Assembly: GCF_040676675.1 (NCBI RefSeq)
Contig: NZ_JBFAPK010000061.1
Span: forward strand, 1 to 35,893
Direction: 5' to 3'
Length of the DNA stretch: 35,893 nt
From: JBFAPK01 sp040676675
GTDB lineage: Bacteria > Actinomycetota > Actinomycetes > Mycobacteriales > Micromonosporaceae
Position numbers and translations under genes: made by a program. The notes beneath the pieces are model-generated. The model worked only from the letters and a program-made list of their open reading frames with translations. It searched no databases and had not been told where the DNA came from. Every line of letters begins with the position of its first letter. Position 1 is the stretch's first letter. Positions 7,873 to 15,507 of this stretch are shown here, piece after piece.

Positions 7873-8814
7873 CGACTCGGTGTGCTCGACGTCGGCTCCA
7901 ACACCGTCCACCTGCTCGTGGTGGACGCCCACCACGGTGCCCACCCCTGGCCCGCGCACTCGGAGAAGTCCGTGCTGCGGCTCGCCGAACAGATCGGCGC
8001 CGACGGGGCGCTCACCGAGGCAGGCGAGGACGCGCTGGTGCGCGCGGTCACCGACGCCAAGATCGCTGCGGCCCGGCTCACGGCGGACGACCTGATCGCG
8101 TTCGCCACCTCCGCGGTACGGGACGCCACCAACGCTCCGCAGGTGCTGGCCCGGGTACGCCGGGAGACCGGCGTGCACCTGGAGGTCCTCTCCGGCGCGG
8201 ACGAGGCCCGGATGACGTTCCTGGCGGTGCGGCGCTGGTTCGGCTGGTCCGCCGGGCGGCTGCTGATCCTCGACATCGGCGGCGGGTCGCTGGAGACCGC
8301 GGCCGGCATCGACGAGGAGCCCGACGTGGCGCTCTCGCTGCCGCTGGGCGCCGGCCGGCTCACCCGGGAGTGGCTCGGGCTGGAGCCGGGAGATCCCGAG
8401 GCGCCCTCCACCCGGGCCGTCGAGGAGCTGCGGGAGTACGTCGAGTCGAGCCTCGACCCGGTGGTGGACAAGGTGACCCAGATCGGCTGGGAACGGCCGG
8501 TGGCGACCTCGAAGACGTTCCGTACGCTGGCCCGGCTCGCCGGGGCGGCGCCGTCGGCCGCCGGGCTCTGGACCCGGCGGGTGCTCTCCCAGACCGGACT
8601 CCGGCAGGTGATCGGTTTCATTCGCCACATCCCGCCCAGCAAGCTGTCCGAACTGGAAGGGGTCAGCGCCAGCCGGGCCCACCAGCTGCTGGCCGGCGCG
8701 CTCGTGGCCGAGGCGGCGATGCGCCGGTTCGGGGTGGAAGAGCTGGAGATCTGCCCGTGGGCGCTGCGGGAGGGGGTCATCCTGCGCCGGCTGGACCAGC
8801 TCGAAACGAGCTGA
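7870..8814 (+). CDS. ppx: Exopolyphosphatase / guanosine pentaphosphatase (Ppx/GppA)
   Basis: This cytoplasmic enzyme of 314 residues has the actin-like sugar-kinase/Hsp70 fold. The phosphate-1 loop is LGVLDVGSNTVHLLVVD near the N-terminus, and the second glycine-rich phosphate loop is LILDIGGGSLETAAG. ATSAVRDATNAP is the conserved middle motif. It removes phosphate from polyphosphate chains and/or converts pppGpp to ppGpp. The length fits the short actinobacterial form (like Rv0496), which lacks the C-terminal HD domain. Its place next to phosphate-sensing genes is consistent with polyphosphate metabolism. ATG 7870 starts the canonical MRLGVLDVGSNT; the longer upstream frame is the shadow of the opposite gene. 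Confidence 0.93.
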   Translation: MRLGVLDVGSNTVHLLVVDAHHGAHPWPAHSEKSVLRLAEQIGADGALTEAGEDALVRAVTDAKIAAARLTADDLIAFATSAVRDATNAPQVLARVRRETGVHLEVLSGADEARMTFLAVRRWFGWSAGRLLILDIGGGSLETAAGIDEEPDVALSLPLGAGRLTREWLGLEPGDPEAPSTRAVEELREYVESSLDPVVDKVTQIGWERPVATSKTFRTLARLAGAAPSAAGLWTRRVLSQTGLRQVIGFIRHIPPSKLSELEGVSASRAHQLLAGALVAEAAMRRFGVEELEICPWALREGVILRRLDQLETS

Positions 8815-8850
8815 GCCGCGCCTCCCGCCGCTTCCCCGGCCGCCGTCCCC

Positions 8851-8925
8851 CGTCGATCATGGAGTTGTGGTCGCTGGTACGTCCTATTCGCGGCTTTTGT
8901 GCCAGCCACGACTCCAAGATCGACG
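8851..8925. repeat. Imperfect inverted repeat in the ppx downstream region
   Basis: CGTCGATCATGGAGTTGTGG (8851-8870) followed by TCGCTGG is mirrored imperfectly by CCAGCCACGACTCCAAGATC (8902-8921) followed by GACG. The core CGATCATGGAGTT recurs once more in this window, near 22729-22741. It lies in the 144-base gap between two plus-strand genes and resembles a dispersed REP-like element. Confidence 0.55.
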
Positions 8926-8945
8926 AGGTGGTGCGCGGGGCGGGC

Positions 8946-8961
8946 TACCCTGAGAGACGTG
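8946..8961 (+). promoter_or_regulatory. Leaderless-type -10 box of the TIM-barrel gene
   Basis: TACCCT (8946-8951) is followed by GAGAGAC and the GTG start at 8959. Confidence 0.5.
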
Positions 8962-9825
8962 ACTTCCGGCGATCCCTCCGCGTTTCCCGGAGCGGCCGCG
9001 CCCCATCCGAGCCGCCCCGGCCCCCGCGTACTCCTCTCCAGTTCCTCGGTCTTTCCCGAGCCGACCGCCGCCGCGTTCCAACTGGCCGCCGCGCTCGGCT
9101 ACGACGGGGTCGAGGTGATGGTCTGGACCGACGCGGTCAGCCAGGACGCCGGTGCGCTGCGCGGCCTCGCCGAGCACTACGGCGTACCGGTCGGATCGAT
9201 CCACGCCCCCTGCCTGCTGGTCACCCAGCGGGTGTGGAGCCCGGATCCGTGGGAGCGGCTGCGGCGGTCGGCCGTACTCGCCGAGGAGCTGGGCGCTCCC
9301 ACCGTCGTCGTACACCCGCCCTTCACCTGGCAGCGCGACTACGCCCGCTCGTTCGCGGCCGGCCTGGACCGCCTCGCGGCCCAGCACCCGGGCCTGCGTT
9401 TCGCGGTGGAGAACATGTACCCGGTCCGGATGGCGGGGCGGGAGTTCGTGCCGTACCAGCCCGGCTGGAACCCGACCGACACCGGCTACGACGCCTACAC
9501 CCTCGACCTGTCGCACTGCGCGGCCTCGCGCAGCGACCCGCTGGAGATGGCGGACCGGATGGGCGACAACCTCGCCCACATCCACCTCGGCGACGGCACC
9601 GGTGAGGGCCGGGACGAGCACCTGGTGCCCGGGCGGGGCGGGCAGCCCTGCGGCGAGCTGCTGGCGTCGCTGGCCGGCCGCAGCTTCACCGGCTCCATCG
9701 CGGTCGAGGTGTCGACGCGACGAGCCCGCAGCCGGGCGGTACGCGAGGCGGACCTGCGCGAGTCGCTGGAGTTCGCGCGCGAGCACTGTGCTCCCCGGCT
9801 CGCCCCCTCGGCCCCGCCGATCTAG
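8959..9825 (+). CDS. Sugar phosphate isomerase/epimerase-type TIM-barrel protein (Rv0498-like)
   Basis: This 288-residue protein resembles the xylose-isomerase-like TIM-barrel (AP endonuclease 2) superfamily. Alternating strand-helix units are visible, with metal-ligand candidates at strand ends: GVEVMVW, GSIHAPCLL, VVVHPPF, FAVENMYP, TLDLSHCA, AHIHLGDG and SIAVEVSTRR. Its substrate is unknown. The recalled mycobacterial neighbour Rv0498 after ppx fits both family and position. The GTG start gives an N-terminus with about 25 Pro/Ser-rich residues before the first strand (RVLLSSSSVF). The last residues (PPI) and the TAG stop lie inside a 21-base-arm palindrome, so the repeat appears to have reshaped the 3' end. 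Confidence 0.85.
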   Translation: MTSGDPSAFPGAAAPHPSRPGPRVLLSSSSVFPEPTAAAFQLAAALGYDGVEVMVWTDAVSQDAGALRGLAEHYGVPVGSIHAPCLLVTQRVWSPDPWERLRRSAVLAEELGAPTVVVHPPFTWQRDYARSFAAGLDRLAAQHPGLRFAVENMYPVRMAGREFVPYQPGWNPTDTGYDAYTLDLSHCAASRSDPLEMADRMGDNLAHIHLGDGTGEGRDEHLVPGRGGQPCGELLASLAGRSFTGSIAVEVSTRRARSRAVREADLRESLEFAREHCAPRLAPSAPPI

Positions 9826-9878
9826 GGCAAATCGTCATGCGTTGATCTCCGTCAACAACGATTTGCCCTAGATCGGCG
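9815..9878. repeat. Long palindromic repeat, copy 1 (probable bidirectional terminator)
   Basis: Two perfect 21-base arms (9815-9835 and 9858-9878) share the core CGATCTAGGGCAAATC. The 22-base loop contains a second small stem, GTTGA/TCAAC. The element covers the stop codon of the TIM-barrel gene and separates it from the convergent CGNR gene. A second copy with the same arm core but a different loop lies at 17412-17475. Confidence 0.85.
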
Positions 9879-9910
9879 AGGGTGGTGGGTACCGGGAGGG
9901 GTGGTCGGGC

Positions 9911-10462
9911 TCAGCCGACCGGGGTGAGAGGCTTCACCTCGCTGGCCGCGCGTTTGCGGGCGCGGTGCGCGGCGACGTGCGAGCGGGTCGCGCAACGTTC
10001 CGAGCAGAACCGCCGGCAACAGTTCGAGGACGTGTCCAGGTAGACGTTGCCGCACCGCTCGTCGGCGCAGACGCCGAAGCGGGCGCTGCCGTACTCGCAG
10101 AGCCAGACCGAGAGTCCCCAGACCGCGCCGGCGATGTACTCCGCGCTCACCGAGGCTCCCCGGCTGGTCACGTGCATGTGCCAGTCGCTGGAGTCGTGCC
10201 CGGAGATGCGCGGCTGGACGGGGAACGCCTCCAGCAGTGCGTTGAGTTCGGCGACCGCCTCCGCGTCACGGCCGGAGGTGCCGAACTCGAAGACATCCCG
10301 CAGGCGTTTCTGCGCCCGGCGGAAAATAGCGACATCGCGTTCCGAGACCTCGTCTCGCATCCACGCTTTGCCGTCCGTGAAGAAGGCCTTAAGGGCGTCG
10401 AGGTCGTCCAGCCGGGCGTTGACGAGGTCAACCCCGGTCCGGGCGTACGCGTCGAAGTTCAC
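9911..10462 (-). CDS. CGNR zinc-finger protein (ABATE-type regulator)
   Basis: This 183-residue protein has an alpha-helical N-terminal domain (about 1-125) and a C-terminal zinc finger. The finger holds C132, C137, C153 and C157 within VCADERCGNVYLDTSSN and RRFCSERCATRSHVAAHRAR; CGN is the start of the family's CGNR signature. Such proteins are presumed transcription regulators, with the basic C-terminus contacting DNA. It diverges from the proline dehydrogenase gene over 147 bases and might regulate it (inference). The GTG start lacks a ribosome-binding site but has TACCGT six bases upstream. An inverted repeat GGCCCTCG...CGAGGGCC (10546-10583) lies in the shared region. Confidence 0.88.
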   Translation of the reverse strand: MNFDAYARTGVDLVNARLDDLDALKAFFTDGKAWMRDEVSERDVAIFRRAQKRLRDVFEFGTSGRDAEAVAELNALLEAFPVQPRISGHDSSDWHMHVTSRGASVSAEYIAGAVWGLSVWLCEYGSARFGVCADERCGNVYLDTSSNCCRRFCSERCATRSHVAAHRARKRAASEVKPLTPVG

Positions 10463-10474
10463 CCGACAACGGTA
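10460..10474 (-). promoter_or_regulatory. Leaderless-type -10 box of the CGNR gene
   Basis: On the minus strand TACCGT (10469-10474) is followed by TGTCGG and the GTG start. Confidence 0.5.
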
Positions 10475-10597
10475 GACGACTCACACGGTTTTCGGCGTGA
10501 TCACGTATTCGAGTGGGAACCCGGCGTAATCGATCTAGCGAGAGTGGCCCTCGTCAACCCTGCCCTGGTACGCCGCGAGGGCCCAGCCGGTAAACGT

Positions 10598-10612
10598 TAC
10601 GCTCCCTGCATG
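10598..10612 (+). promoter_or_regulatory. Leaderless-type -10 box of the proline dehydrogenase gene
   Basis: TACGCT (10598-10603) is followed by CCCTGC and the ATG at 10610. Confidence 0.5.
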
Positions 10613-11530
10613 CTGCGTACGGTCATCCTCGCCGCAGCCCGGTCATCCCGGGTTGAACGGCTTGTCGAGACGGCCCCGTTCACCCGGGACGTCGTGCGCC
10701 GGTTCGTCGCCGGCACGACCAACGACGACGCGCTGCGCGTGACCCGCCAGCTCGTCGACGACGGTCTGGCGGTGAGCCTCGACCACCTCGGCGAGGACAC
10801 CGTCACCCCGGAACAGGCCACCGCCGTGCGGGACGCCTACCTGAACCTGCTGACCGACCTCTCCGGCGCCGGGCTGACCCCGCCGGCCGAGGTGAGCGTG
10901 AAGCTCTCCGCGCTCGGGCAGAAGTTCGACGAGCAGTTGGCGTACGAGCACGCGCGGGCGATCTGCGCGGCCGCCGCCGAGGCCGGCACGACGGTGACCC
11001 TCGACATGGAGGACCACACCACCACCGACTCGACCCTGGACATCCTGGTCAAGCTGCGCAGCGACCACCCCTCGACGGGTGCGGTGCTCCAGGCGTACCT
11101 GCGGCGGACCGAGGCGGACTGCCGGGAGCTGGCGGGCGCCGGATCGCGGGTACGGCTCTGCAAGGGGGCGTACAAGGAGCCCGAGTCGGTCGCGTTCCAG
11201 TCGGCGCAGGACGTCGACAAGTCCTACGTCCGGTGCATGAACATCCTGCTCTCCGGCGAGGGCTACCCGATGCTCGCCACCCACGACCCGCGCCTGATCG
11301 CCATCGGCGAGGACCGGGCGCGGTGGTTCGACCGTACGCCCGCCGAGTTCGAGTTCCAGTTGCTCTACGGCGTACGCCCGGAGGAGCAGTCCCGGCTGGT
11401 CAGCGAGGGCTACACCGTCCGCGTCTACGTGCCGTACGGCACCGACTGGTACGGGTACCTGATGCGCCGGCTCGCCGAGCGCCCCGCCAACGTCGCCTTC
11501 TTCGCCCGCGCGCTCGTCGGCCGGCGCTAG
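10610..11530 (+). CDS. Proline dehydrogenase (FAD-dependent)
   Basis: This is a 306-residue monofunctional ProDH. It oxidises L-proline to pyrroline-5-carboxylate with FAD in a TIM-barrel domain, the first step of proline catabolism. Family motifs seen are VSVKLSALGQKFD, TLDMEDHTTTD, VRLCKGAYKEPESVAF, MLATHDPRLI, FEFQLLYGVRPE and VYVPYGTDWYGYLMRRLAERP. The last contains the conserved substrate-binding R-R-x-x-E-R pattern. Length fits the short Gram-positive PutA1/PruB type. No P5C dehydrogenase lies next to it. In the recalled mycobacterial order this neighbourhood holds proC (P5C reductase, the opposite direction of the pathway) instead. Confidence 0.93.
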   Translation: MLRTVILAAARSSRVERLVETAPFTRDVVRRFVAGTTNDDALRVTRQLVDDGLAVSLDHLGEDTVTPEQATAVRDAYLNLLTDLSGAGLTPPAEVSVKLSALGQKFDEQLAYEHARAICAAAAEAGTTVTLDMEDHTTTDSTLDILVKLRSDHPSTGAVLQAYLRRTEADCRELAGAGSRVRLCKGAYKEPESVAFQSAQDVDKSYVRCMNILLSGEGYPMLATHDPRLIAIGEDRARWFDRTPAEFEFQLLYGVRPEEQSRLVSEGYTVRVYVPYGTDWYGYLMRRLAERPANVAFFARALVGRR

Positions 11531-11603
11531 CACCCGGCCGGGGAACCGCGCGCCGGCGCATATGTGATGTGCGGCGGGCGGTCCGGGCGGTGTCGTCCGG
11601 CCG

Positions 11604-11618
11604 TACCCTCCGGCGATG
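11604..11618 (+). promoter_or_regulatory. Leaderless-type -10 box of the secreted gluzincin-like gene
   Basis: TACCCT (11604-11609) is followed by CCGGCG and the ATG at 11616. Confidence 0.5.
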
Positions 11619-12935
11619 ATCGAGAGTACGGGCCGCCGGTGGCTGACCCGGCTGGCCGGCACCGTGGCGGCGGCGGTGCTGCTCGGGGCCGTACCGGCCG
11701 GCTTCGCCGCACCGTCGATGGGCGTACTGCCGACCGGTCCCGGCGGCGCCGGCGACCCCCTGGGGCGCGCCCCGCGGCCCGACGCTCGCAGCCCCCGGCC
11801 CGGCGACCCCGCCGGGGTGACCGCCGCCTGGCTCGGCCAGCGGATCGCCGAGCAGCTCGACCGGCAGGCCGAGGCACTGCTGCACGCCGACGAGCCCGGC
11901 TTCGTCGCGCTCGCCGATCCGGGCGCCCCGGTCGCCGCCGAGCTGAGCCGCCAGTTCCGGTCGCTGCGGGCGCTGCGGGTCACCGTCTGGGAACCGGAGG
12001 TCCGCGATCAGCCGGTCGAGGTGAACGGCCGTCCGGGCGAATGGTGGCTGCCGGTGACCTACCGGTACTGCTTCGTGGCGGCGGTCTGCTCGCCCGAGCC
12101 GCTCACCGCCGGCACCCGGTGGAGCGACGCCGGCGGGCGCCCGCGGCTGGTCGCCCTGGTCCCGTCGACCGGCGACGAGAAGCAGCAGGGGCCGCGCCCG
12201 TGGGAGGTGAGCGACCTCCACGTACTGGTCGGGCGGCGGACGGTGGTGGCGACGACCGGCGCGTACCGGGACCGCCTGGGAACCCTGTTGACCGAGGCCG
12301 AACGGGCCGCGTCGGTCGCCGACCGGTACGCGGTGCCCGGCCCGCCCGAGCGGTACCGGATCTTCTACGCCGGGCCGGACGAGTGGCGGCGCTGGTACGG
12401 CGGCGGCCGGGCCGGCTGGACCGCCGGCTACGCGGTGGCCACCGGCGGCGGGTACGACGTGGTGCTCAACGCCGGAGTCCTGGCCGGCATGGACGTCGAG
12501 GACCTGCTGCGGCACGAGATGACGCACGCCGCCTCGCTGCCGGCGCGCGGCTATCCGCGTACCGGCATCTGGTGGCTGGTGGAGGGAATCGCCGAGCTGG
12601 CCGCCTCCGGCGCCGGCCCGGTCGCCGAGTACGAGGGGCTCGCCGCCGTCCGGCGGTTGCTCGACGAGGGCTGGAACGGGCGGCTGGACGGGGTGGAGGT
12701 GGCCCCGGACGCCGCCGACTGGCAGGTGAGCGGCAGCTACGGCATCGGGTACCTGTCGGTACGGCACCTGGTCGACCGCTTCGGCGAGCAGCGGGTGCTC
12801 GCCTTCTTCCGTACCGTCGTGCACGAGCGACGGCCGATCGCCGACGCGTCACGGCTCATCCTCGGGCAGGAGTGGAGCGTGCTGCACGACGAGTGCGTGT
12901 CGTACCTGCGTGCCGTCGCGCGCCGGCCGGGCTGA
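11616..12935 (+). CDS. Secreted or membrane-anchored gluzincin-like metallopeptidase
   Basis: This 439-residue protein has a basic N-terminus (GRRWLTR) and a hydrophobic stretch at about 13-32, consistent with a Sec signal peptide or single anchor. A Pro/Gly-rich linker (35-66) follows. The middle domain (about 70-215) resembles a lipocalin-like/NTF2-like module, with VTYRYCFVAAVC. The C-terminal domain carries HEMTH (300-304) with the third zinc ligand E323 in WWLVEGIAELAA, 19 residues later, as in gluzincin (HExxH...E) peptidases. A peptide or cell-wall substrate is possible; none is indicated. Both histidines and both glutamates are present, so it may be active. The gene is absent from the recalled mycobacterial order. 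Confidence 0.8.
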   Translation: MIESTGRRWLTRLAGTVAAAVLLGAVPAGFAAPSMGVLPTGPGGAGDPLGRAPRPDARSPRPGDPAGVTAAWLGQRIAEQLDRQAEALLHADEPGFVALADPGAPVAAELSRQFRSLRALRVTVWEPEVRDQPVEVNGRPGEWWLPVTYRYCFVAAVCSPEPLTAGTRWSDAGGRPRLVALVPSTGDEKQQGPRPWEVSDLHVLVGRRTVVATTGAYRDRLGTLLTEAERAASVADRYAVPGPPERYRIFYAGPDEWRRWYGGGRAGWTAGYAVATGGGYDVVLNAGVLAGMDVEDLLRHEMTHAASLPARGYPRTGIWWLVEGIAELAASGAGPVAEYEGLAAVRRLLDEGWNGRLDGVEVAPDAADWQVSGSYGIGYLSVRHLVDRFGEQRVLAFFRTVVHERRPIADASRLILGQEWSVLHDECVSYLRAVARRPG

Positions 12936-12950
12936 GCCGGCGGCGTCCCG

Positions 12951-13220
12951 TCACGCCGGCTCCATCAGGCGCCAGCCGGTCCGGTCGAACCGGCCGGCGA
13001 CCGGGCGGCCGGCGTGCCGGGCCGCGAGCCGCCGCAGCCCCTCGACCGCCTCGGGCAGCTCGTCGAGGGGATGGCCGGTGCGGGACGGCAGGGGCTGCTG
13101 CGGTACCAGGACCGGCCGCTTCGGTTCGGCCGGCACGACCGCGCGCAGACTCGTGCCGAGGTTCGCCAGGCAGTGGCTGGTGGCTGAGGCTTCCAGCCGG
13201 CGATCCCGCTTGGCTAGATT
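12951..13220 (-). pseudogene. C-terminal remnant of an unidentified gene
   Basis: This minus-strand frame is open for 89 codons with strong G/C third positions, ending in GRFDRTGWRLMEPA and TGA. It begins right after an in-frame stop (13221-13223). The only ATG/GTG start is an internal GTG at 13136, which has no ribosome-binding site and would give 61 residues. Coding bias runs upstream of that GTG to about 13200 and then stops, where base composition becomes AT-richer. This looks like the 3' part of a gene whose 5' part was lost at a recombination junction. The family was not recognised. Confidence 0.35.
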
Positions 13221-13524
13221 TCATCAGAAAGCAGTAGAACTCGCCGCCGACAAGGAAGGCGAGATCAAAGAGGTCGAGCAGTTCTCTCGGGACGCCATAT
13301 CGGCGTTCAAGAACCGGCTACGGCCCGGCGATGCGCAGGCCGGTGTCGGAACCCCGAGCGACGTCCCGGCTATCCGGCCCCGGGTCGACTCAAGCCAACA
13401 CCCCGTCGCCGATGCTCTGCTGGCCGTTGCCGGCGTGACACTGGCGGCGAGGGTGAGTGCCCAAAAGATCAAAGAGCTTCGCGAAAGGAAGCGGCGACGT
13501 GGCGATCAAGCCGGCGATGGTTGA
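13180..13524 (+). CDS. Small coiled-coil-like hypothetical protein, possibly 5'-truncated
   Basis: The frame encodes up to 114 residues from GTG 13180 (or 104 from TTG 13210). It holds a charged helical segment (AVELAADKEGEIKEVEQFSRDA is its core, residues about 18-40), a linker, a short hydrophobic patch (ADALLAVAGVTLAARV) and a basic tail (KELRERKRRRGDQ). Coding bias is convincing only from about 13230, downstream of any good start, so the true 5' end may be missing. It overlaps the next gene by 26 bases and probably is translationally coupled to it. No family was recognised. Base composition is AT-richer than its neighbours. Confidence 0.5.
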   Translation: MAEASSRRSRLARFHQKAVELAADKEGEIKEVEQFSRDAISAFKNRLRPGDAQAGVGTPSDVPAIRPRVDSSQHPVADALLAVAGVTLAARVSAQKIKELRERKRRRGDQAGDG

Positions 13525-13933
13525 CTTCATCCGCACGTTCGTGCGAGACGAAATCGAGGAGAACGACCGGCTGGAGGCGCAGCTCGACCAGGAGGGCTGG
13601 GACGACTACGGTCTGTTCCTCAACGCGGTCTTCTTCCTGGCGATCGATCACTACTTCGACGGTCGGCGCGACGGCGCCGCGATCATCAGGTTTGTCGGCG
13701 AGATGCGTTCGCAGCTTGACGTGGGCGGGGACGAAATCGACCCGGTCGGCGCTGAGCGGCTGATTTCCAGTGTCTTCGATCCCGATGTCGAGGTCGGGCT
13801 CTCTCCGGCCATGATCGGGAAGGTGCAGACCCACGCCACGTACAAGGCGCTCACCGAGAAGGCGATATCCGATCGCGAGCTGGACGAGTTGCTGAGCGAG
13901 GCGGCCGCGGTCGTCAACGAGCGCGAGGTCTGA
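13499..13933 (+). CDS. Hypothetical protein, three-paralog family member A
   Basis: This is a 144-residue, acidic, probably helical protein without signal peptide or clear membrane span. The GTG start has GAAAGGAAG about 8 bases upstream. Its start is supported by gap-free alignment with paralogues at 16277 and 16763: P5, an aromatic at 10, R12, R16, then R24-x-E26-x-x-L29-D30 followed by GW. Later shared blocks are F-(V/I)-x-E-(M/L)-R-S and L-I-x-x-x-F-D, and a C-terminal E-x-D-E-L-L. The function is unknown. The codon composition is a little AT-richer than that of the other two. It overlaps the upstream small ORF and ends before a strong hairpin. Confidence 0.75.
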   Translation: MAIKPAMVDFIRTFVRDEIEENDRLEAQLDQEGWDDYGLFLNAVFFLAIDHYFDGRRDGAAIIRFVGEMRSQLDVGGDEIDPVGAERLISSVFDPDVEVGLSPAMIGKVQTHATYKALTEKAISDRELDELLSEAAAVVNEREV

Positions 13934-13996
13934 CGCGCTCGGTCGTCGCGGTCCTGAGACGTGTTGGGACGAGAAGAAACAGGTTCCACGTGAACC

Positions 13997-14027
13997 TTGG
14001 CCGGCGGACGACTCGTCCGCCGGCCAA
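13997..14027. terminator. Perfect 15-bp hairpin between convergent genes
   Basis: TTGGCCGGCGGACGA (13997-14011) and TCGTCCGCCGGCCAA (14013-14027) are perfect inverted arms. They sit between family member A and the convergent membrane protein gene. A smaller palindrome, GGTTCCACGTGAACC (13982-13996), directly precedes it. It is a likely bidirectional terminator. Confidence 0.75.
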
Positions 14028-14031
14028 CGGC

Positions 14032-15507
14032 TCACCAGTTCGAGGTGACCGCCTCGTTGAAGATCCGCTCGCCCCGGGCCAGTTCCCGCAGGGGAGCCGA
14101 CGCCAGGGTGGAGCCGTCGCCGGCCAGCGCGCGCAGGGTCACCTTCGCCCCGAGCGGAAGCGTGAGTATCGCCGCTCCGTCCCGTACCGGCGCGCTCGCC
14201 GCGGCGCCGCCGGCGTCGTCGCCGCTCACCGCGTCGACCCGGACCGCGCCGGCGGGCGGTACGACCAGCAGCCGGTCGGTCAGCACGGCGCGTCCACCGG
14301 AAAGGGCCGGCACCCGTACGGCAGCCAGCTCCGCCGTCGTGGCGACGGCCGTGGCGACCAGCGAGGTGTCCTCCTGGCCGGTGCCCGGCGCCGGCAGGTC
14401 CGTCTTGACATCGCCGGGCCCGCCGAGCGCCAACAGTGCGCCGTCGGCGGCCGTCCCCACGCTGAGCACCAGCGGACCGAGGTTCGAGGGCGCGCCGACG
14501 AGCGCCGCCGAGGGCAGAGCGGCCCCATCCAGCCGCCCCGACCAGCGGATGACCGGCTTCGCCGAGTTTGGCAGGCCCGTCTCGTCCATCAGGGCCTGGT
14601 ACGCGGTGCCGGCGGCTCGCTCGGCCTGCCACGCCTCCCCGTCCGGCCAGGCCGGCGCGCTCGGACGGGGATCGACCAGCTCGCCCGGCCGGTACCGCTC
14701 GACCGGGACGACGTCGTGCCGGTAGCGGGTCGGTCCCTCCAGCCGGACCTGCCCGTCGCACTCGACCCGCCACCAGCCGCGCACATCGGAGGCGTGGGAG
14801 AGGAGAACGTAGTCGCCCGTGGGCGATCGGTGCCACTGCCGGCTCACCATTCCGTCCGGCGACACCGTGGCCGAGTCGGCGGTCGAGACCAGGCAGCCCG
14901 CGGGGGCGAGCCCCAGCAGGCCCTGGTTCACCGGCCCTCGGCCGTACTCGACGTTGAGCACCACGAACGGCTCCAGTGGACCGTTGAAGCTCCCGTCGCT
15001 GCCGACGATCTTCTCGGCAGACGTACCGAGCGGAGCCGCCTGCTCGACCACGGCCGCCGAGGTGTCGGAGTAGAAGACGGCCGCGACGTGCCGGAAACCG
15101 GCCGACTCGTCGGCGTAGAGAATCTTCACCTTCGGCAGCGAGTCGGACATCCGCAGCTCGGCCCGATCCCGGTCGAAGGCCCTGGTCAGCTCGTCGATCA
15201 GCCCCCGGTCGCCGGCGAGGCTGCCCCGGGTCGGCGAGTTGATGAGCCGCCACTGCCAGGCCGAGGTGATCGGGTGGCCCTCGCCGACCCAGTCGTCCCC
15301 GGGACCTCCGCCGCCCGGCCCGCCGCCCACCACCACGGGGCCGAGCAGCGCCGCGGCGAGCAGGGCGGCCACCGCCGTACCGAGACCGCCGATCCGGCCG
15401 CGCCGGCGCCGTCGGGCGTGGCGCAACAACTGCCCGTACGGGTCCTCGTCCGGCACCACGGACTCCGCGATCCGCGCCAGCCCGGTACGCAGTTCGTCCA
15501 CGCTCAT
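14032..15507 (-). CDS. Membrane protein coupled to a SigE-family sigma factor (putative anti-sigma/regulator)
   Basis: This 491-residue protein has a cytoplasmic N-terminus (about 1-38, with DELRTGLARIAE and an Arg-rich stretch). One membrane span (about 40-62, Ala/Leu/Val/Gly-rich) leads to a large Gly/Pro-linked extracytoplasmic domain. The start ATG overlaps the sigma factor stop as ATGA, so the two are translationally coupled. That layout, short cytoplasmic region plus one span plus outer domain right after a sigma gene, suggests a regulator of the sigma factor. No zinc-binding anti-sigma HxxxCxxC motif is visible. The outer domain was not recognised. Confidence 0.75.
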   Translation of the reverse strand: MSVDELRTGLARIAESVVPDEDPYGQLLRHARRRRRGRIGGLGTAVAALLAAALLGPVVVGGGPGGGGPGDDWVGEGHPITSAWQWRLINSPTRGSLAGDRGLIDELTRAFDRDRAELRMSDSLPKVKILYADESAGFRHVAAVFYSDTSAAVVEQAAPLGTSAEKIVGSDGSFNGPLEPFVVLNVEYGRGPVNQGLLGLAPAGCLVSTADSATVSPDGMVSRQWHRSPTGDYVLLSHASDVRGWWRVECDGQVRLEGPTRYRHDVVPVERYRPGELVDPRPSAPAWPDGEAWQAERAAGTAYQALMDETGLPNSAKPVIRWSGRLDGAALPSAALVGAPSNLGPLVLSVGTAADGALLALGGPGDVKTDLPAPGTGQEDTSLVATAVATTAELAAVRVPALSGGRAVLTDRLLVVPPAGAVRVDAVSGDDAGGAAASAPVRDGAAILTLPLGAKVTLRALAGDGSTLASAPLRELARGERIFNEAVTSNW

